The notes under the pieces: generated by a model
Told to the model about the DNA's origin: nothing
Seen by the model: the letters and a program-made list of their open reading frames with translations, nothing else
Databases searched by the model: none
Position numbers and translations under genes: made by a program
Part shown: piece after piece, positions 26,386 through 36,785 of the stretch
Layout: every line of letters starts with the position of its first letter
Numbering within the stretch: the first letter of the stretch is position 1
Origin: Accumulibacter sp.
Lineage (GTDB): Bacteria; Pseudomonadota; Gammaproteobacteria; Burkholderiales; Rhodocyclaceae
DNA: 64,000 nucleotides
Direction: 5' to 3'
Assembly (NCBI RefSeq): GCF_029255285.1
Contig: NZ_JAPUVI010000073.1
Coordinates: forward strand, 1 to 64,000

Positions 26386-26766
26386 ATGCCTCGGAGCAGT
26401 GTTCAGACGGCCAGCAACCCCGAGCCCGCCGCCGTTCTCAGCAAGGCCGTAACGCGTGCGGCTGATTACCTCGATATCCCGCGCTCGATACTGGCCAAGG
26501 TTCTCGGTGTCAGTGCCGCCACGGTCACCCGACTCTACTCCGGCGCGTATCAACTGGACCCGAAGCGCAAGGAATGGGAACTGGCCTTGTTGTTCGTGCG
26601 CGCCTTCCGTGCGCTGGATTCGATCGTCGGCGAGCAGGGGAGCGCACGGAAGTGGCTCGTCGGCGACAACCGCGGTCTAAACGGTCGCCCGGTCGATCTC
26701 CTCCGCAGCACAGAAGGACTCGTGCGTGTCGTCCATTACCTGGACGCCTCACGCGGTCTCGTCTGA
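26386..26766 (+). CDS. Xre/MbcA/ParS-type antitoxin (DUF2384)
   Basis: 126 residues. An N-terminal helix-turn-helix region (AADYLDIPRSILAKVLGVSAATVTRLYSG) is followed by the DUF2384 tail (AFRALDSIVGEQGSARKWL, NGRPVDLLRSTEGLVRVVHYLDASRG) that covers the toxin active site in known complexes. GGAG lies 6 bases before the ATG; a GTG three bases upstream is a possible alternative. The gene overlaps the RES toxin by 41 bases. The complex should neutralise the toxin and repress its own promoter. Confidence 0.9.
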   Translation: MPRSSVQTASNPEPAAVLSKAVTRAADYLDIPRSILAKVLGVSAATVTRLYSGAYQLDPKRKEWELALLFVRAFRALDSIVGEQGSARKWLVGDNRGLNGRPVDLLRSTEGLVRVVHYLDASRGLV

Positions 26767-27451
26767 GGCGCGCGAGCGGCGCGCTCTGATCTGGCGCGTC
26801 GTCGAGGCGCAGCAGGTGGCGTCGACCATGAAGATCGTCGACCAGGCCGCCGAACACGAAGTCCTGGAAGCTCTCCTCGAAGCCAGCAAGCCGGCTTTGC
26901 CGGAGGCGGCGGCGGAACTCGACTATCTGCTGGCGACGCCGTTTCGCTACCCGCCCGCCGGACACGGTTCCCGCTTCCGGGCCGTCTCCGATCCCGGCGT
27001 CTTCTACGGCGCGGCAACGGTTCGTACGGCTTGCGCCGAACTTGGCTACTGGCGCTGGAGATTCCTTCAGGATGCCGCGGAACTCGACCGTATCGGCCCG
27101 GTTGCCCACACGGCCTTCCGTTGCGAGGTGCGCACCCTCACCGTTGATCTCCGCCTCGCCCCCTTCGGCACCCCGGACGCGTCCTGGACACACCCGACCG
27201 ACTATCGCGCAACGCAGGCCTTCGCCCGCGTCGCCCGGGAGGCCGGTGTCGGGGCGATCTGCTATCGCTCGGTGCGCGACCCGCAGCCGAGTTGGTGTCT
27301 GGCGGTGCTCACCGCGAGCGCGTTTCCCGCCAGGCGGCCTTTGCCGACCCGCCAGTGCTGGTGGCTCGGCGTGCATCCGCAAGGCGTTATCTGGCGGCGT
27401 GATCACGAGGTCATCGCCTTTGCGATGCCTTACCCTGAGGAGAAGCCGTAG
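26726..27451 (+). CDS. RES-domain toxin (NAD+-consuming, MbcT/Res family)
   Basis: 241 residues. RES toxins deplete cellular NAD+ (phosphorolysis or hydrolysis in characterised members). Visible RES residues are the Arg in GSRFRAVSDPGVFYGA, the Glu in CAELGYWR and the Ser in ICYRSVRD. The GTG start gives the N-terminus MSSITWTPHAVSSEAR, and AAGGA is 7 bases upstream; it lies inside the antitoxin gene, so translation is coupled. Catalytic residues look intact, so the toxin is probably active. The operon sits just after the DUF2235 fusion and before tldD, a small accessory patch. Confidence 0.9.
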   Translation: MSSITWTPHAVSSEARERRALIWRVVEAQQVASTMKIVDQAAEHEVLEALLEASKPALPEAAAELDYLLATPFRYPPAGHGSRFRAVSDPGVFYGAATVRTACAELGYWRWRFLQDAAELDRIGPVAHTAFRCEVRTLTVDLRLAPFGTPDASWTHPTDYRATQAFARVAREAGVGAICYRSVRDPQPSWCLAVLTASAFPARRPLPTRQCWWLGVHPQGVIWRRDHEVIAFAMPYPEEKP

Positions 27452-27545
27452 TCGATGGCAAACGCCCGCGTTCGCCACCCGCAACGCGACGAGGATGGAC
27501 TGTGGTGGCACGCCGTCTAGTCCCGTCGGCCGGCCGATGCGTCGC

Positions 27546-28994
27546 TCAGGCCGTGCCGCCGACCGTCAGTCCGTCGATGCGCAGGGTCGGCTGCCCGACG
27601 CCGACCGGCACGCTCTGCCCGTCCTTGCCGCAGGTACCGACACCGGGGTCGAGGCAGGTGTCGTTGCCGATCATCGACACCCTCGTCATCGCTTCCGGCC
27701 CGCTGCCGATCAAGGTCGCGCCCTTGATCGGCGCACCGATTCTGCCATCCTCGATGAGGTAGGCTTCAGACATCGAAAAGACGAACTTGCCGTTGGTGAT
27801 GTCGACCTGCCCACCACCGAAGTTGACCGCGTAGATCCCCTTCCTGACCGAGCGAATGATCTCCTCGGGATTCTTGTCGCCGTTCAGCATCGAGGTATTG
27901 GTCATGCGCGGCAGCGGCAGGTGAGCGAAGGACTCGCGCCGGCCGTTGCCGGTCGGCTCGACGCCCATCAGCCGCGCGTTGAGGCTGTCCTGCAGATAAC
28001 CCAAAAGAATGCCGTCCTCGATCAGCACCGTGCGCTGTGTCGGATTGCCCTCGTCGTCGATGTTGAGCGATCCTCGTCGCTCGCTGATCGTTCCATCGTC
28101 GATCACGGTAACGCCCGGCGCCGCGACGCGGCTGCCGATCCGGCCGGCAAAGGTCGAACTGCCCTTGCGATTGAAATCGCCTTCGAGACCATGGCCGACG
28201 GCCTCGTGCAGCAGAATCCCGGGCCAGCCGGGGCCGAGGACGACGGTCATCGTGCCGGCCGGCGCCGGGCGAGCGGCCAGATTGGTCACCGCCTGATGGA
28301 CCGCCTCGCGCGCGTAGCCGGCCAGCATCGCCTCGCTGAAGTAAGCGTAGTCGGTGCGCCCGCCGCCACCCGCCGATCCCTGCTCGCGCCGGCCGTTTTC
28401 CTCGACGATGACGGTCAGCGAAACGCGCACCAGCGGCCGCACGTCGGCTGCCAAGCGACCGTCGCTGCCGGCCACCAGAATCACCTCGTACTCGCCGGCA
28501 AGATGCGCCATGACCTGCGTCACACGTTGGTCCAAGCCGCGCGCCATCGCCTCGAGCCGTTCGAGCAGCCGCACCTTGCTCGCCGCGTCGAGCGACGCTA
28601 GCGGATCCTGCGGTACGTAGAGAGTGTGGCCACGGCGCCCCTTCAGCACCGCGACGCGCCGCTGCTGACCGGCGACGGCAATCGCGCGCACGGCCCCCGC
28701 CGCGTCGCCGAGCGCCTGCGCGCTGATATCGTCGGAATACGCAAAGGCCGTTTTCTCACCCGCCACGGCGCGCACGCCGACACCTTCGTCGATGCTGAAG
28801 CTCCCCGCCTTGACGATTCCTTCCTCGAGGCTCCAGGCCTCGGAACGGCTGTACTGAAAATAGAGATCGGCGTAATCGACCTGATGCGCCATGATCTTGC
28901 CGAAAACCTTCGTCAGGTCGGCGACATCGAGGCCGTAGGGCGTGAGCAGGGTTTTCTGCGCCTGCGCAAGCAGGCTGGCGGCGGGTCTATTCAT
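27546..28994 (-). CDS. tldD: Metalloprotease TldD
   Basis: 482 residues from the ATG at 28994, close to the 481 of E. coli TldD; a longer frame to 29072 would overlap the upstream gene and lacks support. With TldE it forms a Zn protease that trims peptides such as microcin B17 precursors. The zinc motif [11 protein letters not shown] is intact, and the C-terminal [18 protein letters not shown] and GGTA end are typical. The partner tldE is not in this window. It follows the nitrilase gene by 31 bases, in the betaproteobacterial order yhdP-nit-tldD. Confidence 0.95.
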   Translation of the reverse strand: MNRPAASLLAQAQKTLLTPYGLDVADLTKVFGKIMAHQVDYADLYFQYSRSEAWSLEEGIVKAGSFSIDEGVGVRAVAGEKTAFAYSDDISAQALGDAAGAVRAIAVAGQQRRVAVLKGRRGHTLYVPQDPLASLDAASKVRLLERLEAMARGLDQRVTQVMAHLAGEYEVILVAGSDGRLAADVRPLVRVSLTVIVEENGRREQGSAGGGGRTDYAYFSEAMLAGYAREAVHQAVTNLAARPAPAGTMTVVLGPGWPGILLHEAVGHGLEGDFNRKGSSTFAGRIGSRVAAPGVTVIDDGTISERRGSLNIDDEGNPTQRTVLIEDGILLGYLQDSLNARLMGVEPTGNGRRESFAHLPLPRMTNTSMLNGDKNPEEIIRSVRKGIYAVNFGGGQVDITNGKFVFSMSEAYLIEDGRIGAPIKGATLIGSGPEAMTRVSMIGNDTCLDPGVGTCGKDGQSVPVGVGQPTLRIDGLTVGGTA

Positions 28995-29025
28995 GGCATT
29001 TCCGTTATGGAGGTACTGGCGCGGA

Positions 29026-29874
29026 CTACATGACGCGGTGTGCGAGCGCCGGCAGACTGGCGCGAACTTCACTCAGGCGGATCGTATCGACATCCCCGAT
29101 AGCGATTCCCGGGCCCTTCATCTTGCGATCGACGATGATTCCCCAGGGATCGATCAGCATGCTGTTGCCGTGCGTTTCGCGACCGTTCTCGTGCTGGCCG
29201 CCCTGGGCGACGGCCAGCACGTAACACTGATTCTCGATGGCGCGTGCGCGCAGGAGAATCTCCCAGTGCGCCCGTCCGGTGGTTTCCGTAAAGGCCGCCG
29301 GAACCACCAGCAGATCGGTCACGCCCAGCGCCCGGTAAAGTTCCGGAAAGCGCAGGTCGTAGCAGATCGACAGGCCGACGCGGCCGCCTGGAGTAGCGAA
29401 AGCCACCGGCTGACGTCCGGCCTCGATCGTCGCGCTTTCGTCGTAGCATTCGTTCCCCTGGCGGAAGCCGAACAGGTGGATCTTGTCGTAGCGCGCCACG
29501 CAAGCGCCCTGCGGATCGTAGGCCAGGCAGGAATTGAGGACCTTGTCCGGATGATCGCTGCGCAGCGGCAAGGAACCGCCGATCAGCCAGATACGGTGCG
29601 CCAGTGCGGTCGCCGAGAGAAAATCCTGGATCGGCCCCTGACCGGGGTCTTCGCGCACCTTGACCTTGTCGGCGTCGCTCATCCCCATGATCGGGAAGTA
29701 CTCGGGCAGGGCCACCAGTTCGGCGCCCTGCGCCACGGCGTCGGCGATCAGGCGCGCCGCGGCACGCAGGTTTTCGTCGACGCGCGGCGTCGACACCATC
29801 TGTACGGCGGCGACACGCAGACGGGCGGCTTTCGGTGCCGTACCCGGTGAAACGTCATCAGTCGGCGAATTCAT
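29026..29874 (-). CDS. Carbon-nitrogen hydrolase (Nit1/Nit2-like, probable deaminated-glutathione amidase)
   Basis: 282 residues of the nitrilase superfamily with the full Glu-Lys-Cys triad: Glu in [10 protein letters not shown], Lys in [10 protein letters not shown] and Cys in [15 protein letters not shown]. Sequence style and size match the Nit/YafV-NitB branch that removes deaminated glutathione, a metabolite-repair job; the substrate is an inference. It lies between yhdP (28 bases upstream) and tldD (31 bases downstream), all on one strand, so it is likely co-transcribed. An alternative reading as a general omega-amidase cannot be excluded. Confidence 0.85.
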   Translation of the reverse strand: MNSPTDDVSPGTAPKAARLRVAAVQMVSTPRVDENLRAAARLIADAVAQGAELVALPEYFPIMGMSDADKVKVREDPGQGPIQDFLSATALAHRIWLIGGSLPLRSDHPDKVLNSCLAYDPQGACVARYDKIHLFGFRQGNECYDESATIEAGRQPVAFATPGGRVGLSICYDLRFPELYRALGVTDLLVVPAAFTETTGRAHWEILLRARAIENQCYVLAVAQGGQHENGRETHGNSMLIDPWGIIVDRKMKGPGIAIGDVDTIRLSEVRASLPALAHRVM

Positions 29875-29902
29875 GGCCTGTACTCCTCTCGGGGTTCGGT
29901 GA

Positions 29903-32900
29903 TCACGGCGTCGTCGCGGCGGGCGCGGGGGCGGCCGGGGCGCGCTCGACCTTGGGGTCGTCCCAGGTGCCGGTGACCAGATAGTCGAAGCTGAAGATCT
30001 TGTTCAGCGGATTCTGCAATACCTTGTGCGCCAGCAAGGTGGCAACGCCGGCCAGCGGATTGACGACGGCGACGCCCAAGGCGGCGCTGCCGCCGAGTTC
30101 GGGCTGCACGGTCACGTTCAGATGCTGGGTTTCCTGCTTGAGGTCGGTTTCGCCGCGCATCACGACGCGCGCCGACGGGCCGTCGATCTGCAGACGCGAG
30201 GTACGCATCAACCCGTCCTTGACGGTCATCTTGCCGCCAATGCTGTCGAAGGCGAAACCCTCGCTGAAAACGTCTCCGAAATCGAGCGACAAACGGCGCG
30301 GCAGCCCCTGCAGACTGATCAGTCCGAGCAGCTTGCCGGCGGCTCCGGGATCGAGCTTGACGAACTGCCCCTTGCCGACCTCGAGCTTCATGTCGCCGCT
30401 CAGGCTGCTGTAGTCGAGCGCCGCCGGCGACCCGTTCCAGCCGATCCTGCCTTCCAGCGTCGTCCCGGCGCCGCGCACGGCGCCCAGGTAGCCCAGCCGG
30501 TCGAGCAGTTTGCCCGCATCGCTGGCGTGCAGCGCGAAATCGAGCTGCGTGCGGTTGCCGTTGGCGAGCTGCCACTGTCCACTCCCGGACAGCCGGCCGA
30601 AGGGGTTGAGAATGTCGATCTTGTCAAGCCGCCAAATACCGGCTTCGTTGTGCGCCTGCACCTCGAGGCGCCCGAAACGTCGCACGCCGACGACGAAGTC
30701 GTCCACCACGATGTCGAGCGCCGGCAGCTCCTTGAGGACCTCGGCCGGCTGGCTGTTCACGCTTTCCTTGTCGGGGCGGCGCCATCTCTTGAAGTGTGCC
30801 GCCAGTTTGCCCGCCCCGGCCCCGTCCCACTGAAAGCTGCCGACCGCCTCGCGCGACTGCAGCGTTCCGCGCCACAGCGGCGCGGCACTGCTGACCGTCG
30901 CCGTAACCTCGTTGTAATACTTGCCGAGAATCACCAGTTCGTCGGCCTTGAGGTCGACGCTGATCGGCCAGCTCGGCGGCGAAGCCGAAGCGCCTGCCTT
31001 GGTAGCGCTGCGCAGCATGCGCTGCCAATAGTCCAGGTCGAGACTGCGCGCACTGACGCCGATCTGGATGCCGCGCTCGGGCAAGGGCGGCAGCGGCCGG
31101 CCGACGGTGACGGCGCCCCGTTCGGGCAGACTGTCGTCGCCCTGCTTGCGCCGGATCAACTGCATGTTCAAGAGGTTGCCGAGGGTCAGCCGGATCTGGT
31201 CGCGCGCCACCGGCTGGCCGCCGCGCGACGGTACCGGCGGCAGCATGCTGCTTTCGAAGTGCATCGGCAGCGCCTCGCTGGCGCTCTTGGCAAAGGGTGG
31301 CGACAAGCTCGAAGCAACGCCGACCAGGTTCGAATCGACCACCAGTTCGACATTGCGCTTCCGGCTGCCGACTTCGAGACGATAGGCGGCGGTGCCGCTC
31401 AGCGCATCGAGCAGCGGCCATTCCAGGCGGCGGCGCAATTCGTCCATGCCCAGCGAACCGTTGGCGACGACCATCACCTTGCCGCCCTGCGCGCCGCCCT
31501 TGATGCGCACCGGACCACCAAACAGCACGGCGCTGATCTCCGGTATCCGCAAATCTTTCTCCGAAAACGCCAGACTGCCATTGACCTGCCGCAAGGGAGG
31601 CAGAGCCGGGTCGACGGTCACCTCGTTGGCGACGAAGACGTAGTTGCCCTCGATCTTCGATTCGCCGAGGCGGGCTTCCTCGAGCGGAATCGAGAGCCCG
31701 ATGTCGAGCCGCCCCTTGCCGCTGGCGCTCATGTTTTCGGTGAAATGGTCGATCTGTGCGGCGACCGGACTCTGTGCCACGTACTTCAGGAATTCCGCCG
31801 TCTCGCCTTCGACGCGGCCCTTGACCTTGAGCATCGACACCGGCGCGTCGAAATCCGGAATCTCGGCCCGCGTCTGCGACAGATTGGCGCCGAGAATCGC
31901 ACCACGCCTGGCCTCGACGACCATGCCCGCACCGACGAACTTGAGGTCGGCATCGATGCCGGTGATCATCGGCCAGCCGGTCCCGTAGTCGAGAGTCACG
32001 TCGTTCGCCTTGACGGTGACCAGGAACTGCCCCTGGCGCGGGTCGAGAAACGGGAAGTGCGCCAAGTCGCCCTTGAGGATCAGCTTGGCCTCACTGGCAA
32101 CGCCTTTCTTGAGCGCATCGCGAACCCAGTGGCGAGCCGCCGTGTTGATCGAACCCGGCAGGTAGCGCCACACGGCGCGCGCGTCGGCCCGGCTGAGCGC
32201 GGCGCTCAGGTCGATGCTGCCGGGCCCGTCGCCGGTATAGCGGAAAGTCCCCTGTGCCAACCCGGCGGCGTCCGGGCTGGCAAACTCGGCGCGCGCCAGT
32301 TCGGCGTCGACACGCCCCTGACTGATCTTCCATTTGCCCTGCGCGTTGAGCGTATCGAGCGCGATCGACGACTCGGGAAAAACGGTCGGCAGGTCGATAT
32401 CGACCTTTTCCGAGCGCAAGTTGACGCTGCCGCCGAGTTCGTTCGCCTCGAGCCAACCCGACAAACCGGAGACTCCCGGCAGACTGCCCTGCGGCCGCAA
32501 AGCGAGAGCGTCGAAACGCGTCTTCAGCGAATAGCTCAGCAAGCCGTCAGCCTTGCCATCCCAAGTGGCGCGCAGTTCGCTGATGCGGCCGCGCGGTGCG
32601 AAATCGTCGAGCAACTGGCGCGATCCGGCGTCGAGCGGCAGATGCCCGGCCAATGCGGCAAAAGCCCCCAGTTCGAGAGCGTTGGCCGTTGCGCTGCCGC
32701 GTACCGAAGCCCCGGGCTGGTGCTGCCAGTCCACGTGAAAGTCCGTCGGCGGGATACGGATTCCCGACGCCGCGCTGTTACGTCCGGCGGCCGGCGAACT
32801 GGTCACGAGTTCGACGCGACGTCCGTCGAGGCTCGCCCCGGTGGGCAGAAAACGGGCGCCGAGACGGCCGGACATGTGATCCAGTTCGAGCGCCGGCAAG

Positions 32901-33856
32901 TCCTTCGCCAGGCGCAGGCTGACCCCGCGCAGCGCCAGGTCGGCGGTCAGTTCGCGCAAGCTGCCCTCGGCGAAAGCGGCCCAAGCGCGCACGGCACCAC
33001 GGCCGTGCGGCAAGGCCAGCGGATAATCGAGCCAGGCACGCCAGACCGCCAGATCGGCGTAGTCGATCTGGGCAAAGGCCTGCCCCTGCCAGGAGGCCAA
33101 ATCCTCGACCGCCTTGCCGCGGAAATCCCCCCTCAGATCGATGCGCGACGCCAGTTCGGCCGGTGGCAGCGCGGTGAGGCCGAAGCGGTGCTGCCGGCCG
33201 TGGTTGTCGAGCGCGAAGTTAACGTCCTCGAGAATCAGCGGCGGCGCATCGCGCCTGGCGTCTTCCCAGACCACGGTCGCCCCGTTCACGCGGATGCGTT
33301 GCTGCGCCAGAACCCAATCGGCGATCGCTCCGTCACCCGCCGCGTGGCTGACCGCGATGCCTGCCACGTACAGACTGCCGTCGGTGTCGCGCCGCAAGTG
33401 CAGCGTCGGCTCGTCGATCTGCAGGCGCCGCAGGCGCAACTGCCAGCGCGCGACCGACGACCACGAAAGGACGCCTTCGACGCGCGCGAAGGCCAGCGCC
33501 GGCTGCCCCCGCGCATCGGCGATACGCACGTCGGAGAGCGTCAGATCGGGGTTCAGGCCATCCCAGCTCGCCGCGATCCGGCCGATGGCGACCGACAGAC
33601 CGAGCGCCTGACTGAGCTGACGTTCGATCGCCGGCCGATAGCTCTCGATGTTCGGCAGAACGAGATGGCGCAAGGCGAGGATCGTCAGGACGAAAGCGAA
33701 ATAGAGCAGCCACAGGCTGCGTCCGACGAGCCGCCCGATAGTCCGTGCCGCCGGATGCGAGACGACAGGCAACAGCCAGTGCAGGCGATGATAGAGCGCC
33801 GGGCGCAACTCTTCCTGGCGCATCAGCGGGAGCCAATGCGCAGAGACTTTTGCCAA
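29903..33856 (-). CDS. yhdP: YhdP family AsmA-like envelope protein
   Basis: About 1,317 residues with one N-terminal membrane span (LWLLYFAFVLTILALRHLVLP) and a long periplasmic beta-rich body (DUF3971 and AsmA_2 regions). Family members form bridge-like proteins that move phospholipid between inner and outer membranes. The C-terminal TWDDPKVERAP pattern is typical. Start is uncertain: the frame opens with TTG at 33856 without a good ribosome site, and an ATG at 33823 (MRQEELRPALYHRLHW) is equally likely. Divergent from glnE. An Ala/Pro tail (about the last 12 residues) is low-complexity. Confidence 0.88.
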   Translation of the reverse strand: MAKVSAHWLPLMRQEELRPALYHRLHWLLPVVSHPAARTIGRLVGRSLWLLYFAFVLTILALRHLVLPNIESYRPAIERQLSQALGLSVAIGRIAASWDGLNPDLTLSDVRIADARGQPALAFARVEGVLSWSSVARWQLRLRRLQIDEPTLHLRRDTDGSLYVAGIAVSHAAGDGAIADWVLAQQRIRVNGATVVWEDARRDAPPLILEDVNFALDNHGRQHRFGLTALPPAELASRIDLRGDFRGKAVEDLASWQGQAFAQIDYADLAVWRAWLDYPLALPHGRGAVRAWAAFAEGSLRELTADLALRGVSLRLAKDLPALELDHMSGRLGARFLPTGASLDGRRVELVTSSPAAGRNSAASGIRIPPTDFHVDWQHQPGASVRGSATANALELGAFAALAGHLPLDAGSRQLLDDFAPRGRISELRATWDGKADGLLSYSLKTRFDALALRPQGSLPGVSGLSGWLEANELGGSVNLRSEKVDIDLPTVFPESSIALDTLNAQGKWKISQGRVDAELARAEFASPDAAGLAQGTFRYTGDGPGSIDLSAALSRADARAVWRYLPGSINTAARHWVRDALKKGVASEAKLILKGDLAHFPFLDPRQGQFLVTVKANDVTLDYGTGWPMITGIDADLKFVGAGMVVEARRGAILGANLSQTRAEIPDFDAPVSMLKVKGRVEGETAEFLKYVAQSPVAAQIDHFTENMSASGKGRLDIGLSIPLEEARLGESKIEGNYVFVANEVTVDPALPPLRQVNGSLAFSEKDLRIPEISAVLFGGPVRIKGGAQGGKVMVVANGSLGMDELRRRLEWPLLDALSGTAAYRLEVGSRKRNVELVVDSNLVGVASSLSPPFAKSASEALPMHFESSMLPPVPSRGGQPVARDQIRLTLGNLLNMQLIRRKQGDDSLPERGAVTVGRPLPPLPERGIQIGVSARSLDLDYWQRMLRSATKAGASASPPSWPISVDLKADELVILGKYYNEVTATVSSAAPLWRGTLQSREAVGSFQWDGAGAGKLAAHFKRWRRPDKESVNSQPAEVLKELPALDIVVDDFVVGVRRFGRLEVQAHNEAGIWRLDKIDILNPFGRLSGSGQWQLANGNRTQLDFALHASDAGKLLDRLGYLGAVRGAGTTLEGRIGWNGSPAALDYSSLSGDMKLEVGKGQFVKLDPGAAGKLLGLISLQGLPRRLSLDFGDVFSEGFAFDSIGGKMTVKDGLMRTSRLQIDGPSARVVMRGETDLKQETQHLNVTVQPELGGSAALGVAVVNPLAGVATLLAHKVLQNPLNKIFSFDYLVTGTWDDPKVERAPAAPAPAATTP

Positions 33857-33993
33857 TAGTCGGTCGGCGTCACTAGAATGTCGGGATATCTGAACGGGCG
33901 GTCGAAGCGCCCATTGTAGCGGCTTTGCCCCGCCCCATCAGTGCCCACGACGCGACGGCGGCGAACGTCCACGGAAAAGCGAGAGAAAGAAGT

Positions 33994-36738
33994 ATGGAAA
34001 CCCCCGTCGAACCCCAAGCCACCGCTGCGCCAACGCCCGGTCCCCCCTGGCCGCAGGCGCAAGCGCACAGTCGCTACCTGCGCGATCTGCTCGCCGCGCG
34101 GCCCGAACTCGCCGCCTGGCTCGGCGAACATGGCGCGCGGCCGCTCAGCGCCGTCGAGATGTACGATTTCCTGACCGTCACCGCGCCGGCCGGCGACGAC
34201 GACCTCAAGCGCGCGCTGCGCCAGCTTCGTCAGCGCGTCATGGCGAACGTCATCGTGCGCGACCTCGGCGCCGCCGCGCCGCTCGCCGAGATCGTCGAAA
34301 GCATGACCAGCCTGGCCGACGTGACGACCAACTTCGCGCTCGACTTCCTGCACCGGCAGCTTGCCGAGCAGTTCGGCGAACCGCTCGATAGCCGCGGCCG
34401 GCCACAGCGCCTGCTGGTGGTCGGCATGGGCAAGCTCGGCGGACGCGAGCTGAACGTCTCGTCGGACGTCGACTACATCTTCGTCTACCCCGAGGAAGGA
34501 CAGACCGCCGGCGCCAGCCGCCGGATAGACAACTACGATTTTTTCCTGCGCCTCGGCAAGCGCCTGATCGGCGCGCTCGGCGACCTGACCGGCGACGGGC
34601 GGGTCTTCCGTGTCGACATGCGGCTGCGGCCGAACGGCGACTCCGGACCGCTGGTCGGCTCGCTCGGCTCGCTGGAAAACTACTTCATCGCGCAAGGCCG
34701 CGAATGGGAGCGCTACGCGTGGATCAAGGCGCGCGTGATGAACGAAGGCGCCAACCTGCAGCCGGAATGGGTCGCGGCGCTGCAGAACATCGGCCGCCCC
34801 TTCGTCTTCCGCAAGTACCTCGATTTCGGTGCCATCAACGCCATGCGCGCCCTGCACGCGCAAATCCGTCGCGAAGTGGCACGCAAGGAAATGGCCGAGC
34901 ACATCAAGCTCGGTCCGGGCGGCATCCGCGAGATCGAATTCATCGCCCAGGTCTTCCAGTTGATTCGCGGCGGCCGCGATGCCGCGCTGCAGGCACGGCC
35001 GACGCTGCACGTTCTCGAACTGCTCGTCGAACGCCGTCTGTTGCCGGTCGAGCACGCGCGCGAGCTGGCTGTGGCCTACGACTTCCTGCGTCGCCTCGAA
35101 CACCGACTGCAATACGTCGACGACGCGCAAACCCACCGCCTGCCGGCCGGCGACGACGAACGCCGGTTGATCGCCGTCTCGCTCGGCTTCGACGGTTGGG
35201 AGTCCTTTGTCGCTGCTCTCGACGTTCAGCGGGCCAACGTCGCGCGCCACTTCGAGCAGGTCTTCTCCGAACCCGAGGAGGGAACACATCCGCTGGCCGG
35301 GCTGTGGGACGCACCGATGATCGGCGACGAGGCGTTCGAGTCACTGGCGACGCTCGGCTTCCGACAACCCAAAGCGATGCTCGAACGTCTGCAAAGCTTC
35401 CGCCAAAGCAGCCGTTACCAGCAACTGCCGGCCAGCAACCGCGAGCGCATCGACGCGCTCGGTCCGCGCTTGATCGACGCCGCAGCGGCCACCGACGCGC
35501 CCGACGCCACCTGGCAGCGCGGTCTCGATTTTCTCGAAACGATCAGCCGGCGCGGCGCCTACCTGGCATTGCTGCAGCAATATCCACAAGCACTGAACAA
35601 ACTCGCCGAGCTGATCGGCAGCTCGTCATGGGCCGCCGACTACCTGACGCGGCACCCGATTCTGCTCGACGAGCTGCTCGATCCGCGCATGTTCGACGTC
35701 AGCACCGACTGGAACGGGTTCCGCACCAACCTGCAGGGACGTCTGGCGCAGCACGCCGGCGACACCGAACGCGAAATGGACATCCTGCGCGAAGCCCACC
35801 ACGCCCAGGTTTTCCACTTTCTGGCGCAGGACATCGCCGGGCTGCACACCGTCGAGCACCTCGCCGACCGGCTCAGCGAACTGGCCGACATCCTGCTGCA
35901 GACGACCCTCGATCTCTGCTGGCAAAAGCTCAAGCAGCGCCATCCGCATCCCGAGCGGCCGCCGCGCTTCGCCGTCGTCGGCTACGGCAAGCTTGGCGGC
36001 AAGGAACTCGGCTTCGCGTCCGACCTCGACCTGGTCTACCTGCACGACGACCCCGAGCCCGACGCCGGCGAACTCTACGCCCGCCTCGGCCAGCGCATGA
36101 GCACCTGGATGTCGACCCAGACTTCGGCCGGCATGCTCTTCGAGGTGGACCTGCGGCTGCGGCCGAACGGCGATTCGGGAATGCTCGTCTGCCCGGTCGC
36201 CGCGTTTCGCGACTATCAGCTCAAGCACGCCTGGGTGTGGGAGCACCAGGCGCTGACGCGGGCGCGTTTCTGCGCCGGTGACCCGGCGGTCGGCGAGCAG
36301 TTCGAGGCGATTCGCGTCGACATCCTGCGCCAGCCGCGCGACCTGGCGACGCTGCGCCAGGAAGTGCTGTCGATGCGCCAGCGCATGCTCGACCAGCACG
36401 CCTCGCGCAACGCCGAGAGCTTCGACATCAAGCACGATCGGGGCGGCATCATCGACGTCGAGTTCATCGTCCAGTATCTGATCCTCGGCTACGCGCACCG
36501 CCACGCCCGGCTGTGCGGCAACCTCGGCAACATCGCCCTGCTCGGCATCGCGGCCGAACTCGGCCTGATCCCGACCCGGCTGGCCGAACCGGTGCGCAGC
36601 GCCTACCGCGAGTTTCGCCGCCTCCAGCACGTGCAGCGACTCAACGCCGGCCGCCGGGCGCGCGTCGAACGCGCCGCCGTCGGGCGCCGCATCGACGCCG
36701 TCAACGCGCTGTGGCAGGCGGTGTTCGGAACGCCTTGA
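33994..36738 (+). CDS. glnE: Bifunctional glutamine synthetase adenylyltransferase/deadenylyltransferase
   Basis: Controls glutamine synthetase by adding or removing AMP in response to the PII protein and glutamine. 914 residues, slightly shorter than the roughly 946 of E. coli. Two nucleotidyltransferase domains are visible: the N-terminal (deadenylylating) one with GMGKLGGRELNVSSDVDYIF and the C-terminal (adenylylating) one with GYGKLGGKELGFASDLDLVYL, each followed by FEVDLRLRPNGDSG-like stretches. The ATG at 33994 is preferred for its purine-rich AGAAAGAAG leader; an upstream frame to 33925 has none. Convergent with the CoA-transferase. Confidence 0.96.
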   Translation: METPVEPQATAAPTPGPPWPQAQAHSRYLRDLLAARPELAAWLGEHGARPLSAVEMYDFLTVTAPAGDDDLKRALRQLRQRVMANVIVRDLGAAAPLAEIVESMTSLADVTTNFALDFLHRQLAEQFGEPLDSRGRPQRLLVVGMGKLGGRELNVSSDVDYIFVYPEEGQTAGASRRIDNYDFFLRLGKRLIGALGDLTGDGRVFRVDMRLRPNGDSGPLVGSLGSLENYFIAQGREWERYAWIKARVMNEGANLQPEWVAALQNIGRPFVFRKYLDFGAINAMRALHAQIRREVARKEMAEHIKLGPGGIREIEFIAQVFQLIRGGRDAALQARPTLHVLELLVERRLLPVEHARELAVAYDFLRRLEHRLQYVDDAQTHRLPAGDDERRLIAVSLGFDGWESFVAALDVQRANVARHFEQVFSEPEEGTHPLAGLWDAPMIGDEAFESLATLGFRQPKAMLERLQSFRQSSRYQQLPASNRERIDALGPRLIDAAAATDAPDATWQRGLDFLETISRRGAYLALLQQYPQALNKLAELIGSSSWAADYLTRHPILLDELLDPRMFDVSTDWNGFRTNLQGRLAQHAGDTEREMDILREAHHAQVFHFLAQDIAGLHTVEHLADRLSELADILLQTTLDLCWQKLKQRHPHPERPPRFAVVGYGKLGGKELGFASDLDLVYLHDDPEPDAGELYARLGQRMSTWMSTQTSAGMLFEVDLRLRPNGDSGMLVCPVAAFRDYQLKHAWVWEHQALTRARFCAGDPAVGEQFEAIRVDILRQPRDLATLRQEVLSMRQRMLDQHASRNAESFDIKHDRGGIIDVEFIVQYLILGYAHRHARLCGNLGNIALLGIAAELGLIPTRLAEPVRSAYREFRRLQHVQRLNAGRRARVERAAVGRRIDAVNALWQAVFGTP

Positions 36739-36785
36739 GCCGACTCGTCGCCGCCGCCGGACCCGATGCGGCGACACCGATTCGC

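Noticed and set aside
30026-33859. A 1,277-codon open frame antisense to yhdP
   Set aside because: It lies opposite a clear YhdP gene and is rich in Arg, Gln, Asp and Ala, as expected when the complement of GC-rich codons stays open by chance. No domain or ribosome site.
33823-35289. Leftward frame overlapping the start of glnE
   Set aside because: Opposite strand of glnE; composition typical of a shadow frame.
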